Assembly: GCF_011075055.1 (NCBI RefSeq)
Contig: NC_058149.1
Location: forward strand, 5,586,449-5,650,448
DNA from: Mangifera indica
Lineage: Eukaryota; Streptophyta; Magnoliopsida; Sapindales; Anacardiaceae
Direction of reading: 5' to 3'
DNA length: 64,000 bases
The notes under the pieces are model-generated. The model was not told the origin of the DNA, searched no databases, and saw only the letters and a program-made list of their open reading frames with translations. The stretch's first letter is position 1; each line of letters starts with the position of its first letter. Positions 1-11,369 of the stretch are shown piece after piece. The position numbers and the translations under genes were made by a program.

Positions 1-1150
1 CCATACCTCTGACATATAAAAGTTACCTTTCAACAAAATCTCTTATCTTTATCACCTCTTAATAGGCCATTTGACTCAAATGCTCTTTTTCTTCTTTTAT
101 CCTTGTTTTTGCTAGTCCCTTTAACTAACATTATCTCTCTAAACTAGACCTTAGCTACCTCCTCTAAATGTTATCTGTGAGTCGTTTTCTCTGTTAATAT
201 AGTCCATCATGATCTCTACCCTTATGGCCCTATTCAGAGCCTTAAAATAGGTTATAGAGGCATAGTCCCCTATCATCACCTCCTTAGTGAGCCTAGCTCA
301 GAGTTTTTAAAATAACATCTTCATTCTACCCTAAACTGTGTTAGTTACTCTTGAGGCACATATAACAAGAGTATTGAACTAGGTAGAATACTCTCAAACA
401 GTCATACTACCTTATTAAAGTTGAAAAACTCTTGATTCAAGGATTTTATGGAATCTGTTAACCTGTATTCCTCATCAAACATTCATCTGAAATCTACCTA
501 TGATATGCCCTTCATAGAATGAGTCATACACATGAGTCTCCTACCAAACCTTGACATCCCCTCTAAATAGGTAGGCAACATACTTAACTTTCTCTTAGTT
601 TGTTATAGTAAACATGAGCATAGCCTCTTCCACGACCTCTAATCACTTGAGAGCCATCACTGTATTCATGGTTCCTTTAAACTCCAATAGTTGATGTCTG
701 CTTGCTAGTCTATATATCAGATGCATTTGGCTACTTATATCAGTTATCTGTAGGATTAGAGGTTGAATAGGCTATTGTATCGGTGATGGCAGATCACTCA
801 TGGTGCTTTCTTAGCAATTCTTGTATGATATTTCTAATCACTAACACCTTAACCGTCTTTGGTGCTAAGTTTTGTACTAGTGTTAGTACTGGTATTGGTA
901 TCAATGTCAACATTGATTTTGGTGTCTTAGAATGGCTTTCCTCTAGGATGGGAGCATTCAATTAGTTAGACCTTCTAATACTACAAATACACATAACATT
1001 TAGAATTAAGTATACTAATAATCACAATAAGTAACTTACTTATAATTGTCCAGGTATGAAAGCGATCAGCACTACTTTGGCTACTAATTTACACGTTTTT
1101 TTCTTTTATAAAAAACTGATTTCAACACCATTTAAGGTTCCCAAAACCAT
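1..1150 (-). pseudogene. Ty3/gypsy gag remnant (internal part of element)
   Basis: Read on the minus strand, about 600-460 encodes EKVKYVAYLFRGDVKVW followed by a stop, then ETHVYDSFYEG. This matches the core of the plant gypsy gag domain (Retrotrans_gag). Further down (460-240) similar gag-like stretches (FFNFNKVV, ILPSSILLLYVPQE) appear in shifting frames with many stops. About 960-840 gives a basic N-terminal stretch (PRGKPF). The gene is clearly dead. It follows the primer site and LTR at 1151-1167, so this is the 5' internal part of a minus-strand element whose remainder lies before position 1. The family call is from recognition of the motif, not from a search. Confidence 0.65.
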
Positions 1151-1162
1151 GTTTTGATACCA
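1151..1162 (-). other. Primer-binding site of gypsy element
   Basis: Minus strand reads TGGTATCAAAAC, four bases inside the LTR end. It differs at two positions from the usual plant initiator-Met tRNA complement TGGTATCAGAGC. Confidence 0.6.
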
Positions 1163-1912
1163 AAAATGTAACAACCCTCTTCAAAAGAATACCACTAGTG
1201 GTAATTATCCTAAAGTGACATGTCACATGTTGTAACACCCATAGGTAAGCCTAAAGGTATTTTGGTCTTTTTATTTTAAATTTAATTATTCAATGATCTC
1301 TAGAGCGATACACGCCTATGTATAGGGGTATACACAACTATGTATCATCAACAAATTTGAATTTAGCAAATAAGATCATAATCATGACAAGATTAGATGT
1401 TGTCTTAGTTATGTGATGTGACACATACCCATGTATAGTCCACACATGCTCGTGTATCGTGTCCAATAGGCAAAAATAAAAGCATGCTTAATCTAATTTC
1501 ATTCATTCTTTTCATATCCAATCGCCTCTAAATGAGATAATAGTGAGAGAAAAATTTTTCAATCACCAAAAAAGAGTCATCGATCATTAGAAATCACTAT
1601 ATCCAATTGAAGAACTGCTTGTAAGATAGAAGACAAGTAAGATGGCACATTTTTATTAGTTAAGCATGATTTTTTTTGGAGCTTGTGAATCCTAGACATA
1701 AAGGATGATATTCTTGTATAGTAGTGATGTCCTATTGATTTTTTATGCTTAAGATGATGCTAAATTCGTTTAAAATCTATTGGGTTAATGTATTGGCTAA
1801 GAAATGTGTATGTTTATGCTAATGGTGTTATGGATGTGTGATTTCAATTAACTGTTATGATAGAAGTCATGACAAATACCTATGATACTTAAAAATATCA
1901 GATGAGTTTGGT

Positions 1913-1917
1913 ATGTG
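1913..1917. repeat. Target site duplication, left copy (ATGTG)
   Basis: ATGTG lies immediately before the LTR start at 1918 and is repeated exactly at 11365-11369 after the right LTR. This five-base duplication proves the two ends belong to one insertion. Confidence 0.95.
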
Positions 1918-3345
1918 TGTTGACTCAAGGAGTCATTATGCTCTTATTTTGATGATAACAAACTAATATGTCCCTTAGCATATTAACTAATGATTTTACT
2001 TGAGTGTGAGTTTAGATTGCAAGAATTTATCTAATGCACTTGAAGGAGTTTCAAGATAAAAATGAAGACAAGGCTCAAGTGAAGAATTCTTGAAGATTTG
2101 AAGTAAAACTCAAGTTTAGGTAGACGTGTTTGTAATTTGGAGCATTCGTTTTGATTAGAATATTTATTTGCATAGGATAGCTCACTTGAAAACTCATTTT
2201 TATATCTTTCAAATTTTGGGTTAAAATGTCGTTTTTCAAACTTATTGGGTTAAGCCAAGCTTTTCACTAAATTTTATTAATTCATTTAAAATGATGAAGT
2301 TTTGTGAACTACATTTTCATAACTTAAAGTTGCTTTTGAAAGAATTTTCAAAAATGGGTTAAATTGTCACTTTTCAAAGTTTTTGGGGTCAAATTGATTT
2401 TTGAAAATTCAGGGGGTAAAATGCAATAAATTTTGATCGACCGAATCAACTTCGAATTGTCCAAAAGCCATGTATTTTTGCTTCCAAAAATTTGGTCAAT
2501 CGAATTAAATTCGGTCGGCCGAATTTTGATTTGAATTTTCTAACGGCTAGTGCCACGTAAGCTCCACGGAAGTGCCACGTCACATTCGATTGACCGAATT
2601 ACATTTGGTCGACCAAATTGTGCATTTTCTGGAAAACTAAAACGGCTATTCTTTATGCGCAATAGTAACTTTCCTTATTTTCCCCTATATAAACCCAATC
2701 AAATTCGTTCGAAAAGAACTTTTGCCACAAAAAACTTTCATATATTTGAGAGCAAATTAGTTTTGAGCTATTTACTTGCAAATTCTTCTCTCTAATCAAA
2801 ACCCTTGCTCATACACTTTGTAATTTCATTTGCATTGGGTTGTACTAAGCTTTAACTTTCATATACACTTTTGAGAGAGATCATATTTCAATTTCATACT
2901 AAAATTCATGCTATAAAAGAGTGAGGTTCACTCTTGGAGAGATTAGAAAATTTCTTGTGAGAGAAATTGAGTTTTAACATTTGTAAAGGTTAATAGCACC
3001 TTGGAAGCTATTTTGGTTGTGAAGAAAAGCTTGGTTGAGGTTTAGGTCAACCAAGGATTAGTAGAATACTCTAAGGGAGAAAGCTTGAAGGAGTGGACGT
3101 AGGCCGGGTTGAGCCAAACCACTATACATCGCGTGTTTGATTTTCTCTTCCCTTAAACTCATACTTTATGTTATGTTATTTTGATTGTATTGATTATTTG
3201 GAATATTTTAGTTATTCTTATAAATTGGATTAAAAATAGGCAACATTCATTGATTTGAATAAATTGCTTTAATTCTCAAATTTGGTAAAGATTGTAGGAT
3301 CGAATGGCCTAATTCACCCCTCCTCTTAGGTCATTTGATCCTACA
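1918..3345 (+). repeat. 5' LTR of Sirevirus-like element
   Basis: It starts TGTTGACTC and ends CCTACA, 1428 bp. It carries AATTCGGTCGGCCGAATT-like near-palindromes around 2430-2620, including a perfect 16-bp palindrome at 2603-2618. Downstream is a TATATAAA box at 2686-2693, the likely promoter of the element. The 3' LTR is 1429 bp with the same order of sites. Confidence 0.95.
2686..2693 (+). promoter_or_regulatory. LTR TATA box
   Basis: TATATAAA in the 5' LTR, matched at 10707-10714 in the 3' LTR. It lies about 660 bp before the LTR end, consistent with the U3/R boundary being downstream. Confidence 0.55.
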
Positions 3346-3347
3346 AT

Positions 3348-3359
3348 TGGTATCAGAGC
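3348..3359 (+). other. Primer-binding site (tRNA-iMet)
   Basis: TGGTATCAGAGC, two bases after the LTR end, is the exact complement expected for plant initiator methionine tRNA, the usual primer of plant copia elements. Confidence 0.92.
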
Positions 3360-3397
3360 TTGGTTGCTCATTCTCATAAACTTAACCGTTTAGAGCA

Positions 3398-5179
3398 ATG
3401 GTCATGAACCTAGGAAAATCTCATACCGTTAATGAAGGGCTTGCCCCTAATAGACCGTCATTGTTTGATGGCACCGGATATGCCCATTGGAAAAATCGTA
3501 TGTCGATTTTCCTTTAAAGTGATTATGAATTATGAGATGTAGTGCAAGATGGACATTTTATTCCTATGAAAGAAGTAGATGGAAAACAAGTGCATAAAAC
3601 TAGGGAAGAAATGACCCCTCAAGATAAGAAGAATATTGCCATTAATGCTAGAGCTATGAATGTGTTATATTGTGCATTAAATGAATATAACTTTAACAAG
3701 GTACAAGCTTGTACCTCGGCTAAAAAAATTTGGGAATTATTGATGGTGTCAAATGAGGGGACTTCACAAGTCAAGGAGACTAAAATTAGCATGCTCACAC
3801 ACTCATATGAGTTGTTTAAGATGAATGAAAATGAAACTATTAATGACATGTTTGATAGATTTATTACTATTGTGAATGAATTGAAAAATCTTGGTAAAGT
3901 TTATACTAACCAAGAAAATGTCAAGAAACTTCTTAGGTGTTTGCCTCCCTCTTGGGATCCCAAAGTGACGACAATTGAAGAAGCAAAAGATGTCAAGACT
4001 CTACCTCTTGAAGTGTTTTTAGGTTCACTTCTCACTCATGAGCTTACTATAAAGCAACGACAAATTGAAGAAGTGGAGAAGAAGAAAAAGAGTATCGCCT
4101 TCAAGTCATCCATCAAAAAGAATGAAAAGTTCCTAGAAGAAGAAAATGAGACATCAAATGATAAAGATGAAGACATTGCACTCTTGACTAGAAAGATTGG
4201 AAAACTTCTAAGGAATAGAAAGCTAAGAAGAAATGGAAACTTAATTAAAATAGAGGCTTCTAAAGGTGAAAGGGGAAAAAGACAAAGGAGAGAACAAGTT
4301 GTGTGCTATGAATGCAAGAAGCCAGGACACATCAAATATGATTGCCCTCTCCTCAAAATTGGTAAATCGAAAAAGAAAGCAATGAAGGCTACGTGGGATG
4401 ATAGCGATGAAAGTGAATCCGAAAAGGAGGATAATGAAGTGGCCAACATGTGTTTCATGGCAATTACAAATAATGAGGTAACTAACTCTAACTCATCTAA
4501 TACTTGTGATGATTTAGATGACATAGATGATGAGATAGATGAAAACCCCTCATATGAAGAGTTATATGATACACTTGAAGAGATGAATGAAAAACTTGCT
4601 CTTTGCATGTCTAAAAATGCAACCCTTAAAAAGAAAAATTTTAATTTGGAAAAGGAAAATGAGTCCTTAAAGAAAGAAAATGAAAATCTTAACCAAAAAA
4701 TCCTTAAGCTTAAAGGAAAAGAAAATGAAGAAAACAAGTATTCCATTTTTGAAAAAGAAAAACAAAAGTTTGAAAATGATCTTTGCATAGCTAAAAAGGA
4801 AAAAGAAATTATAGAAAATGAAATTGAATTTTTAAAAAGAGGAGCAAAGGATTTAAGTGAAATAGTTTTAAAATTTAAAAATGGAAAATATATTCTTGAT
4901 AAAATGCTTAGTGTACAAATGGGAGTCTTAAACAAAAGAGGACTTGGTTATAAACCTTTTATCAAGGCAAAATACTTAAAAAATTATTTTGTTAAAGCCT
5001 CAACTTCAAGTGAATCAAATATAACTTACAATTATTGTGGAAATAAATGTCATATCTCATCATCTTGCCCAATTCAAAATAAACATCATATGGGCACTAA
5101 GAAAGTGTGGGTTCCTAAGGGAACAAAAACTAACCACCAAGGACCAAACATGATTTGGGTACCTAAGACAAATTCTTGA
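3398..5179 (+). pseudogene. Sirevirus gag, broken
   Basis: Gag is the RNA-binding capsid polyprotein of the element. The natural start is the ATG at 3398 (MVMNLGKSH...), which gives the conserved N-terminal LFDGTGYAHWKNRM stretch. In-frame stops at 3515-3517 (TAA) and 3533-3535 (TGA, at the place of a usual Trp) cut it early; the frame is then open from 3536 to 5179. From the second ATG (3542) the order is: UBN2-type gag core (residues about 20-180), a CCHC zinc knuckle CYECKKPGHIKYDC (about residues 255-268), an acidic stretch, a long Lys/Glu/Asn-rich coiled coil (about 345-450), and a second, incomplete knuckle (YCGNKCHISSSC). The coiled coil and length fit Sirevirus gag. A stop at 5177 separates it from pol in the same frame. 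Confidence 0.9.
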
Positions 5180-5497
5180 ATCTCCCATTATGTTTAGGAA
5201 CCGAAAAATAAAAGGAAGAAAAGCAAATGGTTTCTCGATAGTGCTTGCTCAAGACACATGATCGGAGATATTTCACTTTTCTTGACAATAAGCAAGAAAG
5301 ATGGAGGACATGTCACCTTTGGAGACAATGCGAAGGGTAAAATTATTGGCATTGGAGATATTGGTAACAATTCTCATATTATCATTGAAAATGTTCTTTT
5401 GGTAGATAGTCTTAAGCATAATCTCCTTAGCATTAGTCAACTATGTGATAAAGGATTTAAAGTCATTTTTTAGCCAAATAGTTGCACTATAGAAAAT
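5180..5497 (+). pseudogene. Sirevirus protease segment, broken
   Basis: This continues the gag frame through stops at 5177 and 5195 into WFLDSACSRHM (from about 5228) and the typical copia protease body VTFGDNAKGKIIGIG...LLSISQLCDKGF. The catalytic Asp is in DSA where DSG is usual in plant copia proteases. A TAG at 5471-5473 ends the open stretch before the integrase. The domain would process the gag-pol polyprotein. It is certainly inactive in this copy because of the stops. Confidence 0.85.
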
Positions 5498-6640
5498 ATG
5501 AATGATGGAAAAACAAGTTGTGTAGGAAATAGAGATGGAAATGTTTACACTATAGATGTAGAAAATGCATCTCATGAAAATCTATGTTTCTCCGCATTGC
5601 ATGAAAATAGTTGGTTGTGGCATAGAAGATTAGGTCATGCTAGCATGGACTTGATTTCAAAAATCTCCAAGAAGGAGCTTGTAAAAGGTCTTCCGAAAAT
5701 AGATTTTATTAAAGATAAAATTTGTGATGCGTGTCAATTTGGTAAACAAACAAAAAATTCTTTTAAAAGTAAAACTTATATTTCTACATCTAGACCTTTA
5801 CAACTTCTTCATATTGATATTTTTGGTCCTTCAAGAACCGCAAGCCTAAGTGGAAAACATTATGCTTTTGTTATTGTTGATGATTTTTCAAGATTCACTT
5901 GGGTACTTTTTCTTGCATCAAAAGATGAAGCCCTCCATGCTTTTTCAAAATTTGTCAAGAAAATACAAAAAGAAAAAGAAATGTATATTTCTTGCATTAG
6001 AAGTGATCATAGGGGAGAATTTGAAAATCATTTATTCAAAAACTTTTGTGATGAGCATGGTATTGAACATCAATTTTCTTGTCCTAAAACTCCCCAACAA
6101 AATGGTGTTGTTGAAAAAAAGAATAGGACAATTCAAGAGATGGCTAGAACCATGTTAAATGAAAAAACTTTACCTCAATATTTTTGGGCGGAAGCCTTAA
6201 ACACCGCATGCTATGTTTTAGATCGTGTTTTAATAAGACCATCTTTAGATAAAACTCTATATGAACTTTGGAAAAACAAAAAACCAAATATTTGTTATTT
6301 TATATGCAAATGCTTTTTTTTGAACACAAAAGAAAACTTAGGAAAATTTGATTCAAAATTGGACATTGGCATTTTTCTTGGATATTCATCATCTAGCAAA
6401 GCATATAGAGTGTTTAACAAAAGAACACTAGTAGTTGAAGAATCCATGCATGTCATTTTTGATGAATCTAATCCTTCAACTAGTGTGCAAGTTGATATTG
6501 ATGATGATCAAGTTAAAAATGGTTACCAAACGGAAATTCATGATTCACCAAATGATGATAAGGATGAAGCAAAACAAGAGCTAAAACATGAAGAAGATAA
6601 AGATAAAGATCTTCCTAAAGCTTGGAGGTATGCAAATGCT
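5498..6640 (+). pseudogene. Sirevirus integrase
   Basis: In the same frame as gag. It has the GAG-pre-integrase zinc region (WHRRLGHAS...CDACQFGK) and the rve integrase core with the D-D-E residues: HIDIFGP, then [10 protein letters not shown], then [10 protein letters not shown]. Downstream are [18 protein letters not shown] and the linker to reverse transcriptase. The D-D-E residues are all present, although the standard G of SDxGGEF has become R. This segment itself contains no stop, but the polyprotein upstream is interrupted. Confidence 0.9.
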
Positions 6641-7660
6641 CATCCTAAAGAATTAATTATTGGTGAGGAAAATCAAAGTGTTAAAACTAGATCATCCTTT
6701 AATCTTTGTAATAATTTAGCATTTCTTTCACAATTTGAACCAAAAACATTTCATGATGCATTAAATGATGAATTTTGGATTTTAGCCATGCAAGAGGAAC
6801 TAAATCAATTTGAAAGAAATAATGTTTGGAAACTAGTCCCTCGTCCGGATCATCAATCCGTTATTGGCACAAAATGGGTTTTTAGAAACAAAATGGATGA
6901 GTCCAAAGTGGTTGTTAGAAATAAAGCTAGATTAGTGGCTCAAGGCTACAACCAAGAAGAGGGAATAGATTTTGAAGAAACTTTTGCACCGGTAGCTAGA
7001 CTAGAATCCATTAGGATGCTTTTGGCATTTGCATATTTTAAAAATTTTATTTTTTATCAAATGGATGTCAAAAGTGCTTTCTTAAATGAATTTATCATGG
7101 AGGAAGCATATGTTGAACAACCTCTTGGGTTTGAAAGTCATAATTTCCTAAACCATGTTTTTAAACTTCAAAAAGCTCTTTATGGTTTAAAATAAGCACC
7201 TCGAGCATGGTATGAACGTTTGAGTAAATTCTTGCTTGAAAAAGATTTTTGCATTGGAAAAGTAGATACTACATTGTTTATTAAGAGAAAAGAGAATGAT
7301 ATACTTTTGGTTCAAATTTATGTTGATGATATTATCTTTGGATCTACTAGTGTCTCTTTGTGTGAAGAATTTTCTAACCTCATGAGCGAAGAATTTTCTA
7401 ACCTTATGAGCAAAGAATTTGAGATGAGCATGATGGGAGAACTCAAGTATTTTCTCGGACTTAATATCAAGCAAAACAAAGAGGGTATCTTCATCAACCA
7501 ATCTTCATACATCAAGGACTTATTAAAGAAGTTTGGCATGGAAGGACTAAAAGCTTCAAGCACACCAATGAGTTCAACTATCAAGCTCACCAAAGATGAA
7601 AGTGGGCCAAATGTTGATGTTAAAATGTATAGAAGTATGATTAGCTCTTTTTATATTTAA
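6641..7660 (+). pseudogene. Sirevirus reverse transcriptase, broken
   Basis: The segment runs from [18 protein letters not shown] through [36 protein letters not shown] (seen in parts) and [11 protein letters not shown] to YVDDIIFGST (about 7320-7350), the RT catalytic YxDD. A C-to-T change turned the Gln of the conserved LYGLKQAPRAWY into TAA at 7193-7195. Near 7648 one base is missing within what should read SLLYLTASRPDI, shifting the frame before RNase H. A 30-base local duplication is visible at about 7365-7410 (EEFSNLMS repeated). Confidence 0.9.
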
Positions 7661-8301
7661 CCGCTAGTAGACCCGATATTATGTTTAGTGTGTGCTTGTG
7701 TGCTCGATTCCAATCATGTCCCAAGGAATCTCATTTAAAAGCCCTTAAAAGAATCTTCAAATATTTACATGGTACTAGATCTTTAAGGTTGAGGTATCCT
7801 AGAGAAACGTCTTTTGACCTAGTGAGCTATTCGGATGCCGACTTTATCGGAAGCCAAAACGGTAGAAAAAGTACTAGTGGTACTTGTCATTTTCTAGGTC
7901 ATGCAATAGTTTCATGGTTTTCAAGGAAACAAAACTCCGTAGCTTTATCAACCGTGGAAGCGGAATATATTGCCATCGGTAGTTGTTGTGCTCAAGCCTT
8001 ATGGATGCAACAAACTCTTAGGGATTATGGAGTTAGCCTATCTAAAACTCCAATCTTGTGTGACAACACAAGTGCTATTAGTTTATCCAAAAATCTCATT
8101 CAACACTCTCGAACCAAGCATATAGAAATTAGATATCATTTTATTCGAGACCATGTTCAAAAGGGTGATATTTTTCTTGACTTTGTATCCACCGAAAATC
8201 TACTTACGGATATTTTTACAAAACCTATTATGAAGAACGTTTTTGCAAAATTAGAGGTGAGCTTGGGATCGTGGAATCACCACATTAACATTTGCACTTA
8301 A
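7661..8301 (+). pseudogene. Sirevirus RNase H
   Basis: This is the frame after the one-base deletion. It contains ASRPDIMFSVCLCARFQ, the RNase H motifs YSDADFIGS, AEYIAIGSCCAQALWMQ and DNTSAISLSKN, and the C-terminal KHIEIRYHFIRDHV and DIFTKP. It ends with TAA at 8301. The motifs are intact here but cannot be translated in frame with RT. Confidence 0.88.
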
Positions 8302-9921
8302 ATATCATTGTGGTTGTGGTGTTTTGGATTAATTGAGAATGTCAATATATGCTTTATGCATCATTTCATGTTTGACCATCCTTGATAGTTTTCTTGTACC
8401 AATTATTCTTGCATTGATTTTTAATGTGTTTGATTTAATTTTCCTCATATTTAGCATCAAATTTCATTATACTTTATGTTATTGAGTCAAAATTACATAG
8501 TTGGATCATTTTGGCTTGTTTATACTCAATATGGGACAACAAAGTGCATAAAATATACACCAGAATTTCGCAGAATTCGGCTGACGAATTGGAAAATTCG
8601 GTCGACCTAATTTGTCAAAATTCGGTCAACCGTTTTATATAGTGTTCTGCAAAGTATAAGGGCAAATGTTTCTCCACCTTTTTACATCATGTTTCTTCAA
8701 CTTTGTTTTTATCAAATTGGTTCCCAACATTTTTTCTACACTTTCTAACCAAAATTCTCTTTCAAAAACATCATAATTCACCTAAAATTTCAACAAAATG
8801 TCCAAAAATTCTAAACCCTAAAAATTTGATTTTTGCTCAAATTCATCCAAATTTTTGTTATTTTATATAAAATACACATTTATCCCTTCTAGTATCATTC
8901 TAATATTTCCTAAATACTAATTTTTGAAATTAAGTCTTAAATCGAAAACCCTTAATTTTATCATCCAAAATTCGGTTTTTGTCTTAAAATACCTCTTTTG
9001 GTTATCCTTTTTTTTGGATTTCAATTATACCATTGGATTTCTCTCACCATTTTTAACTTGGGTGTGTATTCAAATTTCAAATGTGTGAATGTTCATGTAG
9101 ATTTACATTTTTGCCCTTGTACATACATTCGAAGCCATGGTGCATTTCATCACATTTTATTGCATTCAATATGGCATTTATACTTCTTCTTCTCTATTTT
9201 CCATTTCGAACTTACTTTTGTGCTTCATTTTATTTAAGTTGATAATTATGTGATTAGTTTGTGCATAGTTAAGCATTTGTTCAATTATGTGATATATTTG
9301 TGCATTTTACATGAACTTACACTTTATATTGTGTAAGCATTAGTACTTTTACTTGGATGATTATGATTGTTTGGACTTTTTTTTTCATTAGATTAGCCTT
9401 GATATTTAATGTCTATGGATTTTCCACATGCTTTGATGTTTTATCTTATTTGAATTCTTAATGCTCTTATTTTGATGCTCATACTTATTTAGACATTCTA
9501 TTCATGCACTAAGCCTTAATGTTTATTATTGGCCATTTTGGTGATCATTTTTATACATTGTTCATAAATGATAGTCTTCTTTTGTCTCCTTGATTATATC
9601 ATTTTATCCATTGTCTTATTCTTTTTTATAATGACAAAGGGGGAGAAAAGTTTGATTAATGATTGCTACTTTCATTTCATTGATGTTATGGATATTTTGA
9701 TGAAGATATATGTTGTGGATATTTTGATGAGGATATATGTGATTAATGAGATTAATGTTGAATATATTATTATTTGCATATATTCAGGGGGAGGAAACTT
9801 GATTTTTTAAGGCGAACTCTTGCAATTTTTTTTAAAATCAAGTGTTTCTTAACTTCAAGGATATACATTCATTGATACATTTTATAAAATTTCTTAAAGT
9901 ACATATGTGTTTGTCATCATC
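8302..9921 (+). other. 3' noncoding region of Sirevirus-like element
   Basis: About 1.6 kb between RNase H and the 3' LTR. It carries the same GGTCGACC near-palindromes as the LTR (8594-8613 and nearby 8575-8635) and extra purine tracts at 9635-9645 and 9786-9794. Two short open frames (8998-9237, 9568-9810) show no recognisable envelope-like or other domain. I consider them chance frames. Confidence 0.7.
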
Positions 9922-9933
9922 AAAAAGGGGGAG
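9922..9933 (+). other. Polypurine tract of Sirevirus-like element
   Basis: AAAAAGGGGGAG, ending three bases before the 3' LTR start at 9936. This is the expected plus-strand primer site. Confidence 0.9.
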
Positions 9934-9935
9934 AT

Positions 9936-11364
9936 TGTTGACTCAAGGAGTCATTATGCTCTTATTTTGATGATAACAAACTAATATGTCCCTTAGCATA
10001 TTAACTAATGATTTTACTTGAGTGTAAGTTTAGATTGTAAGAATTTATCTAATGTGCTTGAAAGAGTTTCAAGATAAAAATGAAGACAAGGCTCAAGTGA
10101 AGAATTCTTGAAGATTTAAAGTAAAACTCAAGTTTAGGTAGACGTGTTTGTAATTTGGAGCATTCGTTTTGATTAGAATATTTATTTGCATGGAATAGCT
10201 CACTTGAAAACTCATTTTTATATCTTTCACATTTTGGGTTAAAATGTCATTTTTCAAACTTATTAGGTTAAGTCAAGCTTTTCACTAAAGTTTATTAATT
10301 CATTTAAAATGATGAAGTTTTGTGAACTACATTTTCATATCTTAAAGTTGCTTTTGAAAGAATTTTCAAAAATGGGTTAAATTGTCACTTTTCAAAGTTT
10401 TTGGGGTCAAATTATGATTTTTGAAAATTCAGGGGGTAAAATGCAATAAATTTTGATCGACCGAATCAGCTTCCGAATTGTCTAGAAGCCATGTATTTTG
10501 GCTTCCAAAAACTCGATCAACCGAATTAAATTCGGTTGACCGAATTTTGGTTTGAATTTTCCAACGGCTAGTGCCTCGTAAGCTCCACGGAGGTGCCACA
10601 TCACATCCGATTGACTGAATTACATCCGGTCGATCGAATTGTGCATTTTCTGAAAAACTAAAACGGCTATTCTTTATACGCAACGGTAACTTTCCTATTT
10701 TTCTCTTATATAAACCCAATCAAATTCGTTCGAAAAGAACTTTTGCCACAAAAAACTTTTATATATTTGAGAGCAAATTAGTTTTGAGCTATTTACTTGC
10801 AAATTCTTCTCTCTAATCAAAACCCTTGCTCATACCCTTTGTAATTTCATTTGCATTGGGTTGTACTAAGCTTTAACTTTCATATACACTCTTGAGAGAG
10901 ATCATATTTCAATTTCGTACTAAAATTCGTGTTATAAAATAGTGAGGTTCACTCTTGGAGAGATTAGAAAATTTTTTGTGAGAGAAATTGAGTTTTAACA
11001 TTTATAAAGGTTAATAGCACCTTGGAAGCTATTTTGGTTGTGAAGAAAAGCTTGGTTAAGGTTTAGGTCAACTAAGGATTAGTGGAATACTCCAAGGGAG
11101 AAAGCTTGAAGGAGTAGACGTAGGCCGGGTTGAGCCGAACCACTATACATCGCATGTTTGATTTGCTCTTCCCTTAAACTCATACTTTATGTTATGTTAT
11201 TTTGATTGTATTGATTATTTGGAATATTTTAGTTATTTTCATAAATTGGATTAAAAATAGGCAACATTCATTGATTTGAATAAATTACTTTAATTCTCAA
11301 ATTTGGTAAAGATTGTTTTAAAATTGCCTAATTCATCCCTCCTCTTAGGCCATTCGATCCTACA
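9936..11364 (+). repeat. 3' LTR of Sirevirus-like element
   Basis: TGTTGACTC...TACA, 1429 bp, aligned over its full length with 1918-3345 and differing by scattered substitutions. TATATAAA lies at 10707-10714. A short open frame on the other strand (10429-10719) lies over the palindrome region and is not a gene. Confidence 0.95.
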
Positions 11365-11369
11365 ATGTG
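11365..11369. repeat. Target site duplication, right copy (ATGTG)
   Basis: Exact match to 1913-1917. Confidence 0.95.

Larger units (their letters stand above)
1918..11364 (+). mobile_element. Sirevirus-type Ty1/copia retrotransposon, full length, nested
   Basis: A 9447-bp element has two near-identical LTRs (1918-3345 and 9936-11364), a tRNA-Met primer site, gag-PR-IN-RT-RNaseH in copia order, a long 3' noncoding region with several purine tracts, and a perfect ATGTG target duplication. The long gag with a coiled-coil tail, GC-containing near-palindromes in the LTR and multiple polypurine tracts are traits known for Sireviruses (SIRE1/Maximus lineage). The coding region has six in-frame stops and a one-base deletion, so it is not autonomous. 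The first ~190 bases of the two LTRs differ at about six sites, so the insertion is not recent. Confidence 0.93.

Noticed and set aside
783..965. A plus-strand open frame at the left end
   Set aside because: The minus strand here is the decayed gypsy gag; the plus-strand frame is a shadow.
4306..4935. A 209-codon open frame on the minus strand within gag
   Set aside because: It is the mirror of the Lys/Glu/Asn-rich coiled coil (giving Ser/Phe-rich translation), a common shadow frame.
8998..9810. Open frames after RNase H as an envelope-like gene of the Sirevirus
   Set aside because: They are short (79 and 80 codons), hydrophobic only through T-rich composition, and show no signal peptide, coiled coil or envelope-like layout I could recognise.
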